This document shows, piece by piece, positions 24,739 through 34,639 of a stretch of 64,000 nt of DNA. The stretch is from Moniliophthora roreri. Taxonomy: Eukaryota > Basidiomycota > Agaricomycetes > Agaricales > Marasmiaceae. The stretch covers positions 201,001-265,000 of the forward strand of contig LATX02000111.1 in the NCBI GenBank assembly GCA_001466705.2, given 5' to 3'. A model generated the notes under the pieces. The model did not search any database, was not told where the DNA came from, and saw only the letters and a program-made list of their open reading frames with translations. The first letter of the stretch is position 1, and each line of letters begins with the position of its first letter. Both the position numbers and the translations under genes were made by a program.

Positions 24739-25242
24739 GAGGATGAGACTAGCAGAAAAAAATTATAGAGGAAAGATAGAAAGTAGAGCGAAACCCGGGT
24801 GAGAAGGTTCAAGAAAAATCGGGACAGTGTTTGTCAGGACCAAATATGGAATCACGTGGTAACGCGATTACTGTACGTTTGTCGCGTCACTTTGACTGGA
24901 TTGCAGAATTGCCTGAAAGAAGAGGTGGCAATCCAGAGAACCTCTCCACTGTGGCAACCACAACGAGCGTCCAGCATAGACCACTTCCTGACCAAATTAC
25001 TTGCACGCTGAGCAGATTGACGCGTGATCGGAGATTTTTATACATTTACCATATTTGGACGTTGGGTCACGCAAGCGAGACAAACACAAACCGGACCCGT
25101 GTCTCCTTTCAACCCCCATCATACATATCGTCCCATGTTCTACTGCTCAAATACTTGTCCCAACCTTTGCTGAATCTCTCATATTCGCGCCTTGTTTTCA
25201 ATTATCATCGTCTTCCACTTTTACTACGCCGTATAAACTCTC
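24739..25242. promoter_or_regulatory. divergent promoter between HSP10 and CDH1
   Basis: 504 bases between divergent start codons. They contain an ACGCGT (MCB-type, MBF cell-cycle box) at 25020-25025, about 218 bp upstream of the CDH1 ATG, a CACGTG palindrome near 24853 and a second ACGCG core near 24861. Binding is not shown; the sites are motif matches only. Confidence 0.4.
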
Positions 25243-27142
25243 ATGTCGGGTCTCAAAAACTCACCCTTTGGCAAACGTCTGCGCGCGTCTCATCAAGAGT
25301 CAGACGACAAGTCTCCCAGACGCAATCGTCCACGGATAAATCCAATTTTTGGCGTACCATCCTCTTCTTCAGCATCTTCGTCCACCCCCTCGTTGGACTC
25401 GAGGTCCACGTCTCGCGACAGCAGCGGCCCAGATTCACCCATTGAACTTGCCCGCATCAACAGAGATTATGGCGACAGATTCGTTCCATCAAGAGATGCA
25501 GGCGATATGCGGACTTCCTATCATCTCATGGAGCAGGGTGGATCGTTCACTCCTTCAAAGAAAACTAGAATCATTCCTTCAGAGTCAGATGCTCTCAAAG
25601 GTGCGTGTCTTCACATCGTATTCGGCTTTTATTCGGTCTTCACACCACCATTCTAGAACAAGCAAACGCTCTCTTCACATCGGTTCTCCATTCTGAAGTC
25701 AACCCTCCTTCCCCACAACGTCCCTCATCCCCCACTCGACCTATTGGCGCCATTTCAGCTATACCTACCACACCCACCCGCAAACGTCTTTTTGCCTATG
25801 GCTCACCTTCACACTCGCAACCTAGTACTCCAACACGGAGACTAGATACTCCCACAGATGAGGCCTACTCTATGAGTCCCGTCAGAGCTGCGAGTAGACA
25901 GCTCCTCGAAAGCCCACGACGCCAGTTACGAAGCGTTTGCAAAACGCCTTATCGTGTTCTCGACGCTCCAGAACTAGCAGAGGATTTTTATCTCAACCTT
26001 GTGGATTGGTCTAGTACAAACGTGCTAGGTGTCGGGCTAGGTTCTTGCGTGTATTTATGGACAGCCCATAACGCCGCAGTGTCCAAACTCTGCGACTTGG
26101 CAGAGTCGAGGGATACTATCAGTTCCGTTTCATGGGTCCAAAAGGTACGCCCATCGCAATACTTTCTCTCTCTCTCTCTCTCCCTCCCTGACTTTGACTC
26201 ATTATTGCCACAGGGATCAACACTGGCTGTTGGGACCATTGCAGGTCGGCTCCATGTTTATGACGCACACACCCTTCAACTTCAGCGCACTTACCAACAA
26301 GCTCATAATCAGCGCATCGGTGCGCTTTCGTGGAACTCTTACATCCTATCGTCTGGCTCCCGGGACCGCCAGGTGCACCATCGAGATGTCCGGGAAGCTG
26401 AGATGAAACCATTCAAACGATGCCTGGGCCACAAGCAGGAGGTGTGTGGCCTCAAGTGGAGTGGAGATGGTGGTGTATCTTCAGCGAATTTAGCCAGTGG
26501 CGGAAACGATAACAAGGTTTGCGTCTGGGATTTAAGAGGATCCAAGCGAGCACAGGCCGCTGGCGCTCCCAACGCCGGTCGGGCGTTGGGTGGCGTCACT
26601 CTAGAGGACGGCGGTGGACCAGGAGACGTACCGCTGTGGAAGTTTCACGAACATACGGCAGCCGTCAAGGCTCTTGCATGGGACCCCCACATATCCGGTG
26701 TTTTGGCTACCGGTGGTGGGACTCAGGATAAACACATTCGATTCTGGAACACTGTCAATGGAACGATGCTGAATGAGTTGGATACTGGGAGTCAGGTACG
26801 AATATTGTCGACTTGCGTTTTTGCTCGAAAAGCTGACGCAATCGGTAGGTTTGCAATCTTATATGGTCCATTACATCACACGAACTCGTGTCTACCCATG
26901 GATTCTCGTCGACCACGGCGCAAAACCAAATATGTATATGGAAATACCCCACCTTGAATATGGTCGCGTCTCTGACTGGGCACACAAACCGTGTGTTGTA
27001 TCTTGCAATGAGCCCAGATGGGGAGACTATTGTCACGGGCGCCGGAGACGAGACATTGAGGTTTTGGAACGCATTCCCAAAGAAGGAGAGGAACGAGCGG
27101 GAAACGGAAAGTCGTCTGGACTATGGGAAGCTAATTCGATGA
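25243..27142 (+). CDS. CDH1: APC/C activator Cdh1/Fzr1 (Ste9/Srw1-like WD40 protein)
   Basis: Substrate adaptor that activates the anaphase-promoting complex at mitotic exit and in G1. Exons 25243-25600, 25657-26144, 26214-26795 and 26849-27142 give 573 residues. The N-terminus contains the C-box DRFVPSR (near residue 85) used to dock on the APC/C, many SP/TP sites for CDK control and [23 protein letters not shown], which is the entry to the propeller. WD repeats follow, with blades such as [26 protein letters not shown] and [13 protein letters not shown]. The protein ends in the IR dipeptide tail that binds APC3. Cdc20 is less likely, because the extended N-terminus and propeller entry are Fzr-like. 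Intron 2 contains a CT repeat (26165-26182). Confidence 0.94.
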
Positions 27143-27784
27143 TGGTACCAAAGTTATGCCTCTATGATTGTTTCTTGATCTTCCTCTTTATCTGTTGTCG
27201 CTCTGTACAGCAGTCACAGTCCAGTCATCTTTCTCCCCCGTCAGCGACATCATGCGTACCTCCCCAACCTGACTCTCACTCTTCCTTATGTGCCTCTCCA
27301 TCTTTTACCCATGCTTATATTTACTGCATTGTCCATCTTACGAACCCATCACTTCCATCTAAACAGGACTTTTTGCCGCATCATCCACCCACACATCCAT
27401 CATGCAACACTCTGCACTCACGTCTCAAGCACATTACTATAGTACTGCTATCCTGCATCCTTTTCCTGATGATTTGCTTTGTTTATGATATTATATTTTC
27501 TGTTCGCCTTTTCTCGTTTGCTACATCATGTTTGATACCTGTCTCTGTTCTCTACTTTCAACCTCTCGGTTTGTACGGGCTATGTCACTAATTATCCAGC
27601 AATATATAGTTCCTTTGAAACATACAGTATATCCACAGTGATTGTTTTCGTCTCCGTCATAAGCTTGCCGAGGTGCATCAGAATAGTCTGTTGATCAACA
27701 GCTCCGTTTTACCGATTGGCAACTTGGAAAGTTTTGTATAAAAAACCACGACGAGCTCTTGGTGCTCCTTAACACCATCCCTGG
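27143..27784. other. intergenic, pyrimidine-rich
   Basis: 642 bases after CDH1, rich in C and T (for example 27220-27420), probably its 3' UTR plus the promoter of the next gene. No gene was recognised. Confidence 0.5.
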
Positions 27785-29187
27785 ATGTCTCTTCCTACGC
27801 GAACTAAATATCTTGTTGTCGGAGCTGGACCAGCAGGTCTGGGGACTGCTGTATCCCTTGTCAAACATGGCGCCAACTCTCAAGACGTAGTCGTGGTTGA
27901 TAGGAGTCTCCAAGGCGAAAACTCGTCGAGGGCTATGGTGGTCCATGCAGCTTCACTTGAGGTACGTCTGCAAGCACCTTCCCTTAAACGTTTCCCGACA
28001 AATTCACAGGCCCTGGACTCGGTTGGTTGTGCTGAAGACCTCGTTCGACGCGGTACCAAGGGCGTAAAACTCCGACTACAGGACCGTTCTGCCTCCCCCA
28101 TCCTTCGCGTTGACTTTTCGTGCCTTTCTTCGTACACCAGATTCCCCTACTTCTTGGTCGTACCTCAAACGATTACAGAACAGGTCCTAGAGGACCATGT
28201 GCAAGCTCTTGGTATTCGCATCTTCAGACCATTCACAGCCGTTGGAATGAAAGCTTCAGCGTCAGGGCAGGGATCTTTGGATGTCTCTTTCGAGTCGGGC
28301 GAAGTTGTTACAGCTGAAGTCGTTGTGGGTGCAGATGGAAGCAAGTCAGTCGTGTGTATCAATTTGTCGTCTTCCTGCGCATACAAACGCTGACAATTCG
28401 ATGGCAGATACGCCAATTAGCTGGGATTGAATTCCGAGATCCAGAAGGGCGACTTTACGCTGACTCTCCGGGGGAACTAATACAGTCAGCTATTGCAGAC
28501 GCAACCTTTGCAGAAAAGCCCGAGGTCTTTGAGGAAGGCACCTTGTGGGCGACCATCAGCTCAAAAGGTTTCAACGCTCTCGTGCCCTTCACACCAGACT
28601 CTTCATCTTCGCTTTATAAAACGGATAAGCCTACATACAGAGTCATATTCGCTCTCCCGACATCTGCTGACCCACCCCCTTCCCAACTACCAAAAGAAGT
28701 GCTGCAACAGTATATCAACGACTATGGACCTTTCCAACTTTCCTCTGATCCATTCACGAACACACATCCAATCAAACTTTCCGATGTTTACTGGTCATCT
28801 CGTTTTAGGCACCACTCTGCCGCTGCTGATACCTTTTTCAAGAGGTTGGGCGGCGTGGTGTTTTTGGTCGGTGACGCAGCACATGTTCACTCCCCTGCCG
28901 GGGGCCAGGGTATGAACCTTGGCTTGCGCGACGCTATCAGCTTGGGTGGTGTCCTGGCTCAGCATATTGACAAACCTGACATTGAGTTGGACGGGATACT
29001 GGAACAACATGGGAAGCTTAGACGGGAGAGAGCTATAAAAACGATCGGATTGACGAAGAACATGGTTGGAGGGGCTATAGCAATAATGAGCAGTGGAATC
29101 TACTACTGGGGGTTGAAATTGCTGGGATTCATTCCCGCAATCAGAAATGCTTTTGTTTGGAGACTGAGTGGATTGGGAAACAGGTGA
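27785..29187 (+). CDS. FAD-dependent aromatic-type monooxygenase
   Basis: Flavoprotein hydroxylase of the PheA/TfdB class (PF01494-like), expected to use NAD(P)H and O2 to hydroxylate a phenolic or related substrate; the substrate is unknown. Exons 27785-27961, 28010-28351 and 28408-29187 give 432 residues. The Rossmann dinucleotide motif VVGAGPAGLGTAVSL is at residues about 10-25, the DG motif is VVGADGSKSVIRQ, and the second FAD motif is GDAAHVHSPAGGQGMNLGLRDA. The C-terminus has a hydrophobic stretch (GGAIAIMSSGIYYWGLKLLGF) that may form a membrane-associated helix. It lacks the thioredoxin-like C-terminal domain of larger phenol hydroxylases. The surrounding genes are housekeeping, so no pathway can be assigned. 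Confidence 0.9.
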
Positions 29188-29491
29188 TAGTGAAGCAGCG
29201 ACATGTCCTTCCCCAGCTTTTGGGACTGCACTTTAAAATGTATATGTATGAACGTTTGGATTCAACACATGGTTTAAAGGGATTTCAAAGTAGGTACGGT
29301 CCGGGATTCACAACGTCGTGTCTTTGACTTTTGCAAGCGTATTGTGGAATGAATGTACTTCTGGGTACTTCGACCTCTATCCCACATGTACGATACGACT
29401 CCCGTTCGTAAACCTGAAGGATCCTTTTCGAAGATATTGGATTGCAAGATGATCAAGTTACACAGTAACAGAAGCAGAAACCGAACATGGT
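29188..29491. other. intergenic between two convergent 3' ends
   Basis: 304 bases between the monooxygenase stop and the light-chain stop. No gene was recognised. Confidence 0.5.
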
Positions 29492-30196
29492 CTACTGGCT
29501 GAGAATCGTGCGAACAAAAGACTCGTAATTTACATTGCCATCGCTGTAGATTGTGTCAGTAAGGTGCCAGAAATTGCGATTAACAGGACTACGCACGCGC
29601 CAACCTGTACTCCTTTCAACAACTCGTCGACTTCCTCATCGGTCATCTTCTCCCCTAACTGGGTTAGAACATATCTCAACTCTCCGGCTCCAATGAAGCC
29701 ATTCCCTTCCTTGTCAAACACCTGGAAACCACGGATGAATTCCTCTGCAGGCGTGGATGCATTAGCGACCCCTAGATGCCAACCATAAATGATGTAGCAC
29801 TCACCTGGTGTTCCAGCGGGTTTGAAACCATCAGGACGATTTAGTATGGTGAGGAATGTCTTGTAGTCGACTTGAAAAGAACACATTGGCGATTGGGGCA
29901 TCAGATAGACATATCCACCATACCTTCTCTCGGTGCATTAGCAACAATATCCGCAACCTCTGCTTGAGTTGGATTCTGTCCGAGCGCTCTTAAGAGATCT
30001 CCCAAAGTTTCTCTTGCAACAGCGCCGGTTCCCTTCTTGTCAAATAGTGCGAAAGCCTCTTTGTATTCTGCAGCACACGCGTTTCAGAATGGATGCACTC
30101 ACAAAGACCACGATAAAGAAGATCTGACCTGCGTTATCGCTCTGAGATGAAGTGTTCTAGCTTTTATTCTACTTTTATGGTGGTAGAACTCACCAT
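29492..30196 (-). CDS. myosin essential light chain (Cdc4/Mlc1-like EF-hand protein)
   Basis: EF-hand protein of about 140 residues that binds IQ motifs of myosins and takes part in cytokinesis. The coding sequence starts with an ATG-only exon (30194-30196), then a 13-nt microexon (30129-30141) and then longer exons. The result begins [20 protein letters not shown]. Domain order: EF-hand 1 ([12 protein letters not shown]), [35 protein letters not shown]-hand 3 ([21 protein letters not shown]), [14 protein letters not shown] and a final [16 protein letters not shown]. Degenerate calcium ligands in hand 1 are usual for Cdc4. Calmodulin itself is excluded by the [15 protein letters not shown] linker typical of essential light chains. 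It is head-to-head with the PAC1-like gene. Confidence 0.9.
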
Positions 30197-30312
30197 TATT
30201 AAGTCTGAGAAGATTGAGCAAGTCGTAAACGACGGTGATGGTGGAAAGAGAAAGAGTTGAGTTTTGGACTCAGACACTTGTACTTATTCGATCTACCACG
30301 ATCAGCATCGCC
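30197..30312. promoter_or_regulatory. divergent promoter, light chain / PAC1-like gene
   Basis: 116 bases between divergent start codons. Both genes have a first coding exon consisting of ATG only. No strong motif was recognised. Confidence 0.4.
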
Positions 30313-31391
30313 ATGGTTAGAAGAATCATTCATGTCATTTTGCCCATGAATCCCTTACGCCTTCACCTATCTAGGATTTTGACCCTCTCTCAGATGCTGC
30401 GCCGTCTCGATATGCCGTCGAATCTGACGAGGAAGACGAGTACAACCCTCTGCAAAGCAGTACCTCCAACGGCAAAGAACACGAGGAATTCAAAATCAAG
30501 ATTGTTGGACAAACGCAGAATGGCAGACCACTGATTGCCACTTTCGGGGATGCTGGAAAGTATTGGGCCAAAGGTGCGGATTTGGGCGAGCAGACTGGAG
30601 CGGTAATGGTAAACAACATCCAGGTATCCACCTCATTTCATGCGCGTTTTCCGTCACTTGCTTAAACGTACATTCCTAGGTCGGCCTGATATTTAGTCCT
30701 TCCTGGGTCGATGCCACTATAGTCGTGTCAGAAACCTTCACAAGACTGCCTATCGCCGCGATGGCGGGTTATGCGTCAGCCCTAGTTGACGAGTTAGCCC
30801 TCCCAATGTATGTCCACTCATTCTCCAGACCAAACTAGATCTCATGAGAGTTTAGTTTCCCAATCGCAATTTTGGATGTGTACGCAGCACCGACGTACAT
30901 CTCTTCACTGCCAATCTCTATGCACGACGCTCCGATCAGATACCTCACAAAGTCAAAGCAAGCAAATCCCGGATTGGTACGTTTCGCTTCTCGCCTTTCA
31001 AAGCTTATCTTAATGCACTTGTTCCAAGCAGAAGAATACTGAGCTCTTTGAGCCACCAAACTTGATCCACTCTACAACCTCCGCTGCTTTGCTTTCGCAC
31101 ATCGTCACCCAAGATCCGCGAAGCCTGGCATCGCTCATCCTCTTACCTTTCCCTCGCGTACCGGCACCTCCACCGAAGACACTTCAACCCTCTGACTTTT
31201 CTCATCTTACAGAGGATGAGTATCAGTGGTCATTTGAAATGATGAATCATACCCACAACTTGCTCGCCTCCCTGACAGGAAAATTCAAAAACCCATCTCC
31301 AGTTTGGCAGAAACCTAAACATAGCAAACCTACAATAGGGCATCAGTCAAGTGCACGAAGCACAGTTGGTGAAGGCGGAATGTACATCTAA
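30313..31391 (+). CDS. proteasome assembly chaperone 1-like protein
   Basis: 286 residues from exons 30313-30315 (ATG only), 30375-30623, 30680-30807, 30856-30976 and 31032-31391; the frame is kept throughout. The ATG-only exon is needed because an in-frame stop immediately precedes exon 2 and there is no early in-frame ATG. The N-terminus is acidic (ESDEEDEYNPLQ). The core has GLIFSPSWVDATIVVSETF and ILDVYAAPTYISSLPISMHDAPIRYL. The segment ELFEPPNLIHSTTSAALLSH resembles the conserved block of PAC1/PSMG1 just before its last strand, which is the main reason for the name. PAC1-PAC2 heterodimers guide 20S proteasome alpha-ring assembly. The assignment is tentative; the gene itself is well supported. 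Confidence 0.6.
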
Positions 31392-31875
31392 AGTGTAACA
31401 TACTTGTAGCTCCCTTACAAACACGGGTCATTCAGCTCGTTTCGATGGTATATGATGTTCATATCGTTTGATTCGGGTTCCAACTAATCAGGCTGCCGCG
31501 CCGATCCATCTTTCCCGGAAATTGGTCTCCGAGACCTCCAAGGCTCACGAGAATACGCAAGCATACCCCCATGATCTCAGATTTACTGAATGCTTTCAGA
31601 CAGTCAGACCTCTTTTTGGCTGGGGGTGGAGTAAACGGGAGAGAACCGAGACGGGAAAGGCCCGATGAGACAAAATAAGAGGTACGTATTTGCCCTACCA
31701 ATTCTTTTCATCGGATGACAGCCGAGTGCTTCCCTTCGTGCGTTACACTAAATACTCGCGCTCAGAACTTCCTGAAGTAGGCCAATCTCTCCCCGTTATA
31801 TCAATTCCATCCAGTAAGCCTTTTTACTTCATTAATTCGAATGTTGAAGCAATTTTGACCGTATTTCATATAGTA
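31392..31875. other. intergenic, no gene recognised
   Basis: 484 bases upstream of the aldo/keto reductase. The reductase frame is open for a further 62 codons upstream of the chosen ATG but lacks family sequence there. Confidence 0.5.
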
Positions 31876-33021
31876 ATGTCTGTACTTCCAACAGCAGATT
31901 CAGCCAAAACGCCGCTTGCAATTTATCGAATTCTCAGCCCTCGTTGTGGCTTGCGTGTCTCCCCCTTGTGTCTCGGAACCATGAGCTTGGGTGAGGCCCA
32001 TGCGAGCTTCATGGGGAAGACCAAGGATTCTTTCAAGCTTCTTGACGTCTACTATGAGTCAGGAGGCAACTTCATAGACACCGCCAACAACTATCAGAAC
32101 GAGGAGAGTGAGACATGGCTCGGAGAATGGATGGAGATGCGGGGAAACAGAGATCAGATTGTGCTCGCTACCAAGTACTCTATGAGTCACAAACAACACG
32201 AAGTGCAGAAGACACCACATGCCATCGGCGCCAACTACGGTGGAAACCACACCAAATCCCTACGCATCTCCCTCCGCGATTCCTTGAAGAAGCTTCGTGT
32301 CGATTACATCGATCTTCTTTACGTGCACTGGTGGGATTACACCACAAGTGTTGAAGAGATGATGCATGCTCTTGATGTCGTTGTCAAGTCGGGCCAGGTC
32401 CTTCATCTCGGCATTTCAGGCGCTCCGGCGTGGGTTGTCCAAAAAGCGAATGACTATGCCAAGTTCCATTCCCTCACCTCATTCGTCGTCTACCAGGGCC
32501 TCTGGAATGTGATGGTACGTGATATGGAGCGGGAGATCATCCCGATGTGTATTGAAGAAGGAATGGCTATTGCTCCGTGGGGAGCTATGGGCCAGGGGCG
32601 GTTCAAAACCAAGGCGGAAATTGAGGAGAGGAAGAAGACGGGGGAGCTTGTTCGCCCATACACAGCGGAAGGCCAGTCATCTCTCGAGGAGACCACGTCT
32701 GCTGCACTCGAGAAGATTGGCCACGAGGTTGGTGCTTCGCTCACAGCGGTCGCTCTTGCGTATTGCCTCATGCGCTGCTCGTATGTGTTCCCTGTTGTTG
32801 GGGGTAGAAAGGTGGAACAGTTGCTCGATAACATCAAGGCGTTAGAAATAAGTCTTTCGGAGGAACAGGTGAAGTATCTCGAGTCGCAGTCTCCATTTGA
32901 CCCTGGGTTCCCCTTTAATATCATGGGTACTGATCCTCGAAGGTTCGGTGAGACGCAATTTGTGATGCAGAAGATGTATTTGAATCTTGCATGGGTGAAG
33001 CATAGCCCGGCTATTGGCTAG
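31876..33021 (+). CDS. aldo/keto reductase (aryl-alcohol dehydrogenase / norsolorinate reductase-like)
   Basis: NADPH-dependent reductase of the AKR9-type group. It is intronless, with 381 residues. I chose the ATG at 31876 because family sequence begins soon after it (ILSPRCGLRVSPLCLGTMSLGEA). Catalytic elements are visible: FIDTANNYQNEESETWLGEW (Asp and Tyr of the tetrad), QIVLATKYSM (Lys) and DLLYVHWWDY (His). The C-terminal NADPH-binding region has ALAYCLMRCSYVFPVVGGRKVEQLLDNI. Substrates are probably aryl aldehydes. Lack of introns is unusual in this window, where nearly all other genes are split. Confidence 0.92.
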   Translation: MSVLPTADSAKTPLAIYRILSPRCGLRVSPLCLGTMSLGEAHASFMGKTKDSFKLLDVYYESGGNFIDTANNYQNEESETWLGEWMEMRGNRDQIVLATKYSMSHKQHEVQKTPHAIGANYGGNHTKSLRISLRDSLKKLRVDYIDLLYVHWWDYTTSVEEMMHALDVVVKSGQVLHLGISGAPAWVVQKANDYAKFHSLTSFVVYQGLWNVMVRDMEREIIPMCIEEGMAIAPWGAMGQGRFKTKAEIEERKKTGELVRPYTAEGQSSLEETTSAALEKIGHEVGASLTAVALAYCLMRCSYVFPVVGGRKVEQLLDNIKALEISLSEEQVKYLESQSPFDPGFPFNIMGTDPRRFGETQFVMQKMYLNLAWVKHSPAIG

Positions 33022-33170
33022 AAACAGATATGTCATGTGTACATTTAGGCATCTATTTCCCTCTGTGCATGAACTGTCCTGGTGTGGCCATGGTTGAGTG
33101 AGGTATTCAATTAAAAGATATCTCTATAATACTTTGGGTCTAAGATCTGAGCAGTCGCCTTGCTGACTGG

Positions 33171-34562
33171 TTATCCACCTTCTTCGGACAACATATCCTC
33201 CATTGCGGTTTGTGCGTGATCGCGTTTTAAAGCATCGGTAAACTCTACAAGGGCATCGCCCTCAAGGACAGAGGACAGGTTCATGATACTAAGCCCTATC
33301 CGATGATCGGTGACTCGTTCCTGTTGTGAAGAATCAGTGATATAGTAAACAAGAGAGCTCGGGAAAACTGCACCTGAGCAAAATTATAAGTCCTTATTTT
33401 CTCACTACGATCTGCGCTCTTCACCAGACTATTTTTGGTGGCCCGGCGTTCAGCAATCTCGCGAGTGAGTTTCTGGTCCATGAGCCGTGAAGTCAATACT
33501 TGGAATGCACGACGTTTATTCTGTTTGACATGTTAAAAAAACATCGCGGCATGTATAATGATGAACTCACCTGGTGCTGACTTCTCTCTTCTTGCATAGA
33601 AACAGTAATGCCAGTTGGAACATGTGTGAGTCGTACAGCAGACTCCGTCTTGTTAACATGCTGGCCACCAGCTCCTCGAGCGCGCATGACTTCTATTCTA
33701 ACGTCCTCCATCCTAAATAGTTGTTCCTTTTGCATGTCCTTTTCATCTAACAGAGGAAGAACCTTCAGGTAGCGTAAGTCTAGAAAGTGCGGACAGAACG
33801 CAGAGCTTACGATGACAGAGACGGTACTTGTGTGGACTCTTCCACTCGCTTCGGTTGCAGGCACTCTCTGCACTCTATGAACACCACTCTCCCATCTCAG
33901 TATGTCGTAAGCTCCGTCACCCTTGACCTCAATAATAGCATCCTTGATACCTCCACCTTCATTCGCACTATTCGATAAGACCGAGACTTTCCATTCTTGG
34001 TTGGCGGCAAATCTTTGGTACATTCTCAGCATGTCTGCAAGAAACAAAGATGATTCTGCTCCTCCAACGCCCGGCTTGAGTTCTACCAGTGCACCAGGAA
34101 GGTTCGCGGTGGATGACGGCGGGACCAGGAGAGATGGAAACCCTTCTGAAAGCAAAGCAGTCAATGATTCCGAAAGTTTCTTGTGATCCTCCTGAGCAAG
34201 AATACGCATGGTAGCATCTGAATCATTGAGGAAAGGAACGAGCTCTTCGTAAAGCTACTGGGTGGGAAATAAGCACAAGTAACGAAACAAAGAACGCTGC
34301 AGACCTTTCTATTTGCAGTCCATTCATCCCATGCAGATTGAAGATTTTCGGTCTCCTTTAGATGCCGAAGCAGAGGTACATCGTCTGGCGAAGAAAGGTC
34401 GTCCGAGAGCTGCGACTGAATTTTTGTCCGCTCGGCGATACGTCTCTCGACGACGCGTAACATTCTTGAGCCACTCTTTTCAAGGTCTTGCCAACGAATT
34501 TGCTGTTCTAGTCGATGAGGAAGACATGTTGAAAATGCCCGTCGTCGCAGCAATGAGAGCAT
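33171..34562 (-). CDS. MRF1: mitochondrial peptide chain release factor 1
   Basis: Class I release factor that hydrolyses peptidyl-tRNA at stop codons on mitochondrial ribosomes. The start at 34562 gives [17 protein letters not shown], a basic, Ser-containing leader typical of a mitochondrial presequence. The PCRF domain contains [28 protein letters not shown]. The codon-recognition region follows, with the segment [17 protein letters not shown]. The catalytic GGQ motif is in [27 protein letters not shown]. The C-terminus is [19 protein letters not shown]. Several short introns interrupt it. It is head-to-head with the CSC1-like channel gene, 77 bp away. Confidence 0.94.
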
Positions 34563-34639
34563 TGATGAACGGTGACAAACAAACAACTTGCCTTTGGCGG
34601 TCACGCTGAGCTCCGCGGTCGTTGAAGACAACCAGCAAG
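34563..34639. promoter_or_regulatory. 77-bp divergent promoter, MRF1 / CSC1-like
   Basis: Only 77 bases separate the two ATGs, so a shared bidirectional core promoter or overlapping leaders are required. The stretch contains TGACAAAC and CCGCGG-like patches but no clear TATA box. Confidence 0.45.

Noticed and set aside
26773..27591. 272-codon plus-strand frame
   Set aside because: Runs across the last CDH1 intron and exon in another frame and into pyrimidine-rich 3' flank; the WD40/IR-tail frame is clearly the real one.
27785..33021. secondary-metabolite cluster (monooxygenase plus aldo/keto reductase)
   Set aside because: The two oxidoreductases are separated by housekeeping genes (myosin light chain, PAC1-like), and no backbone synthase is present.
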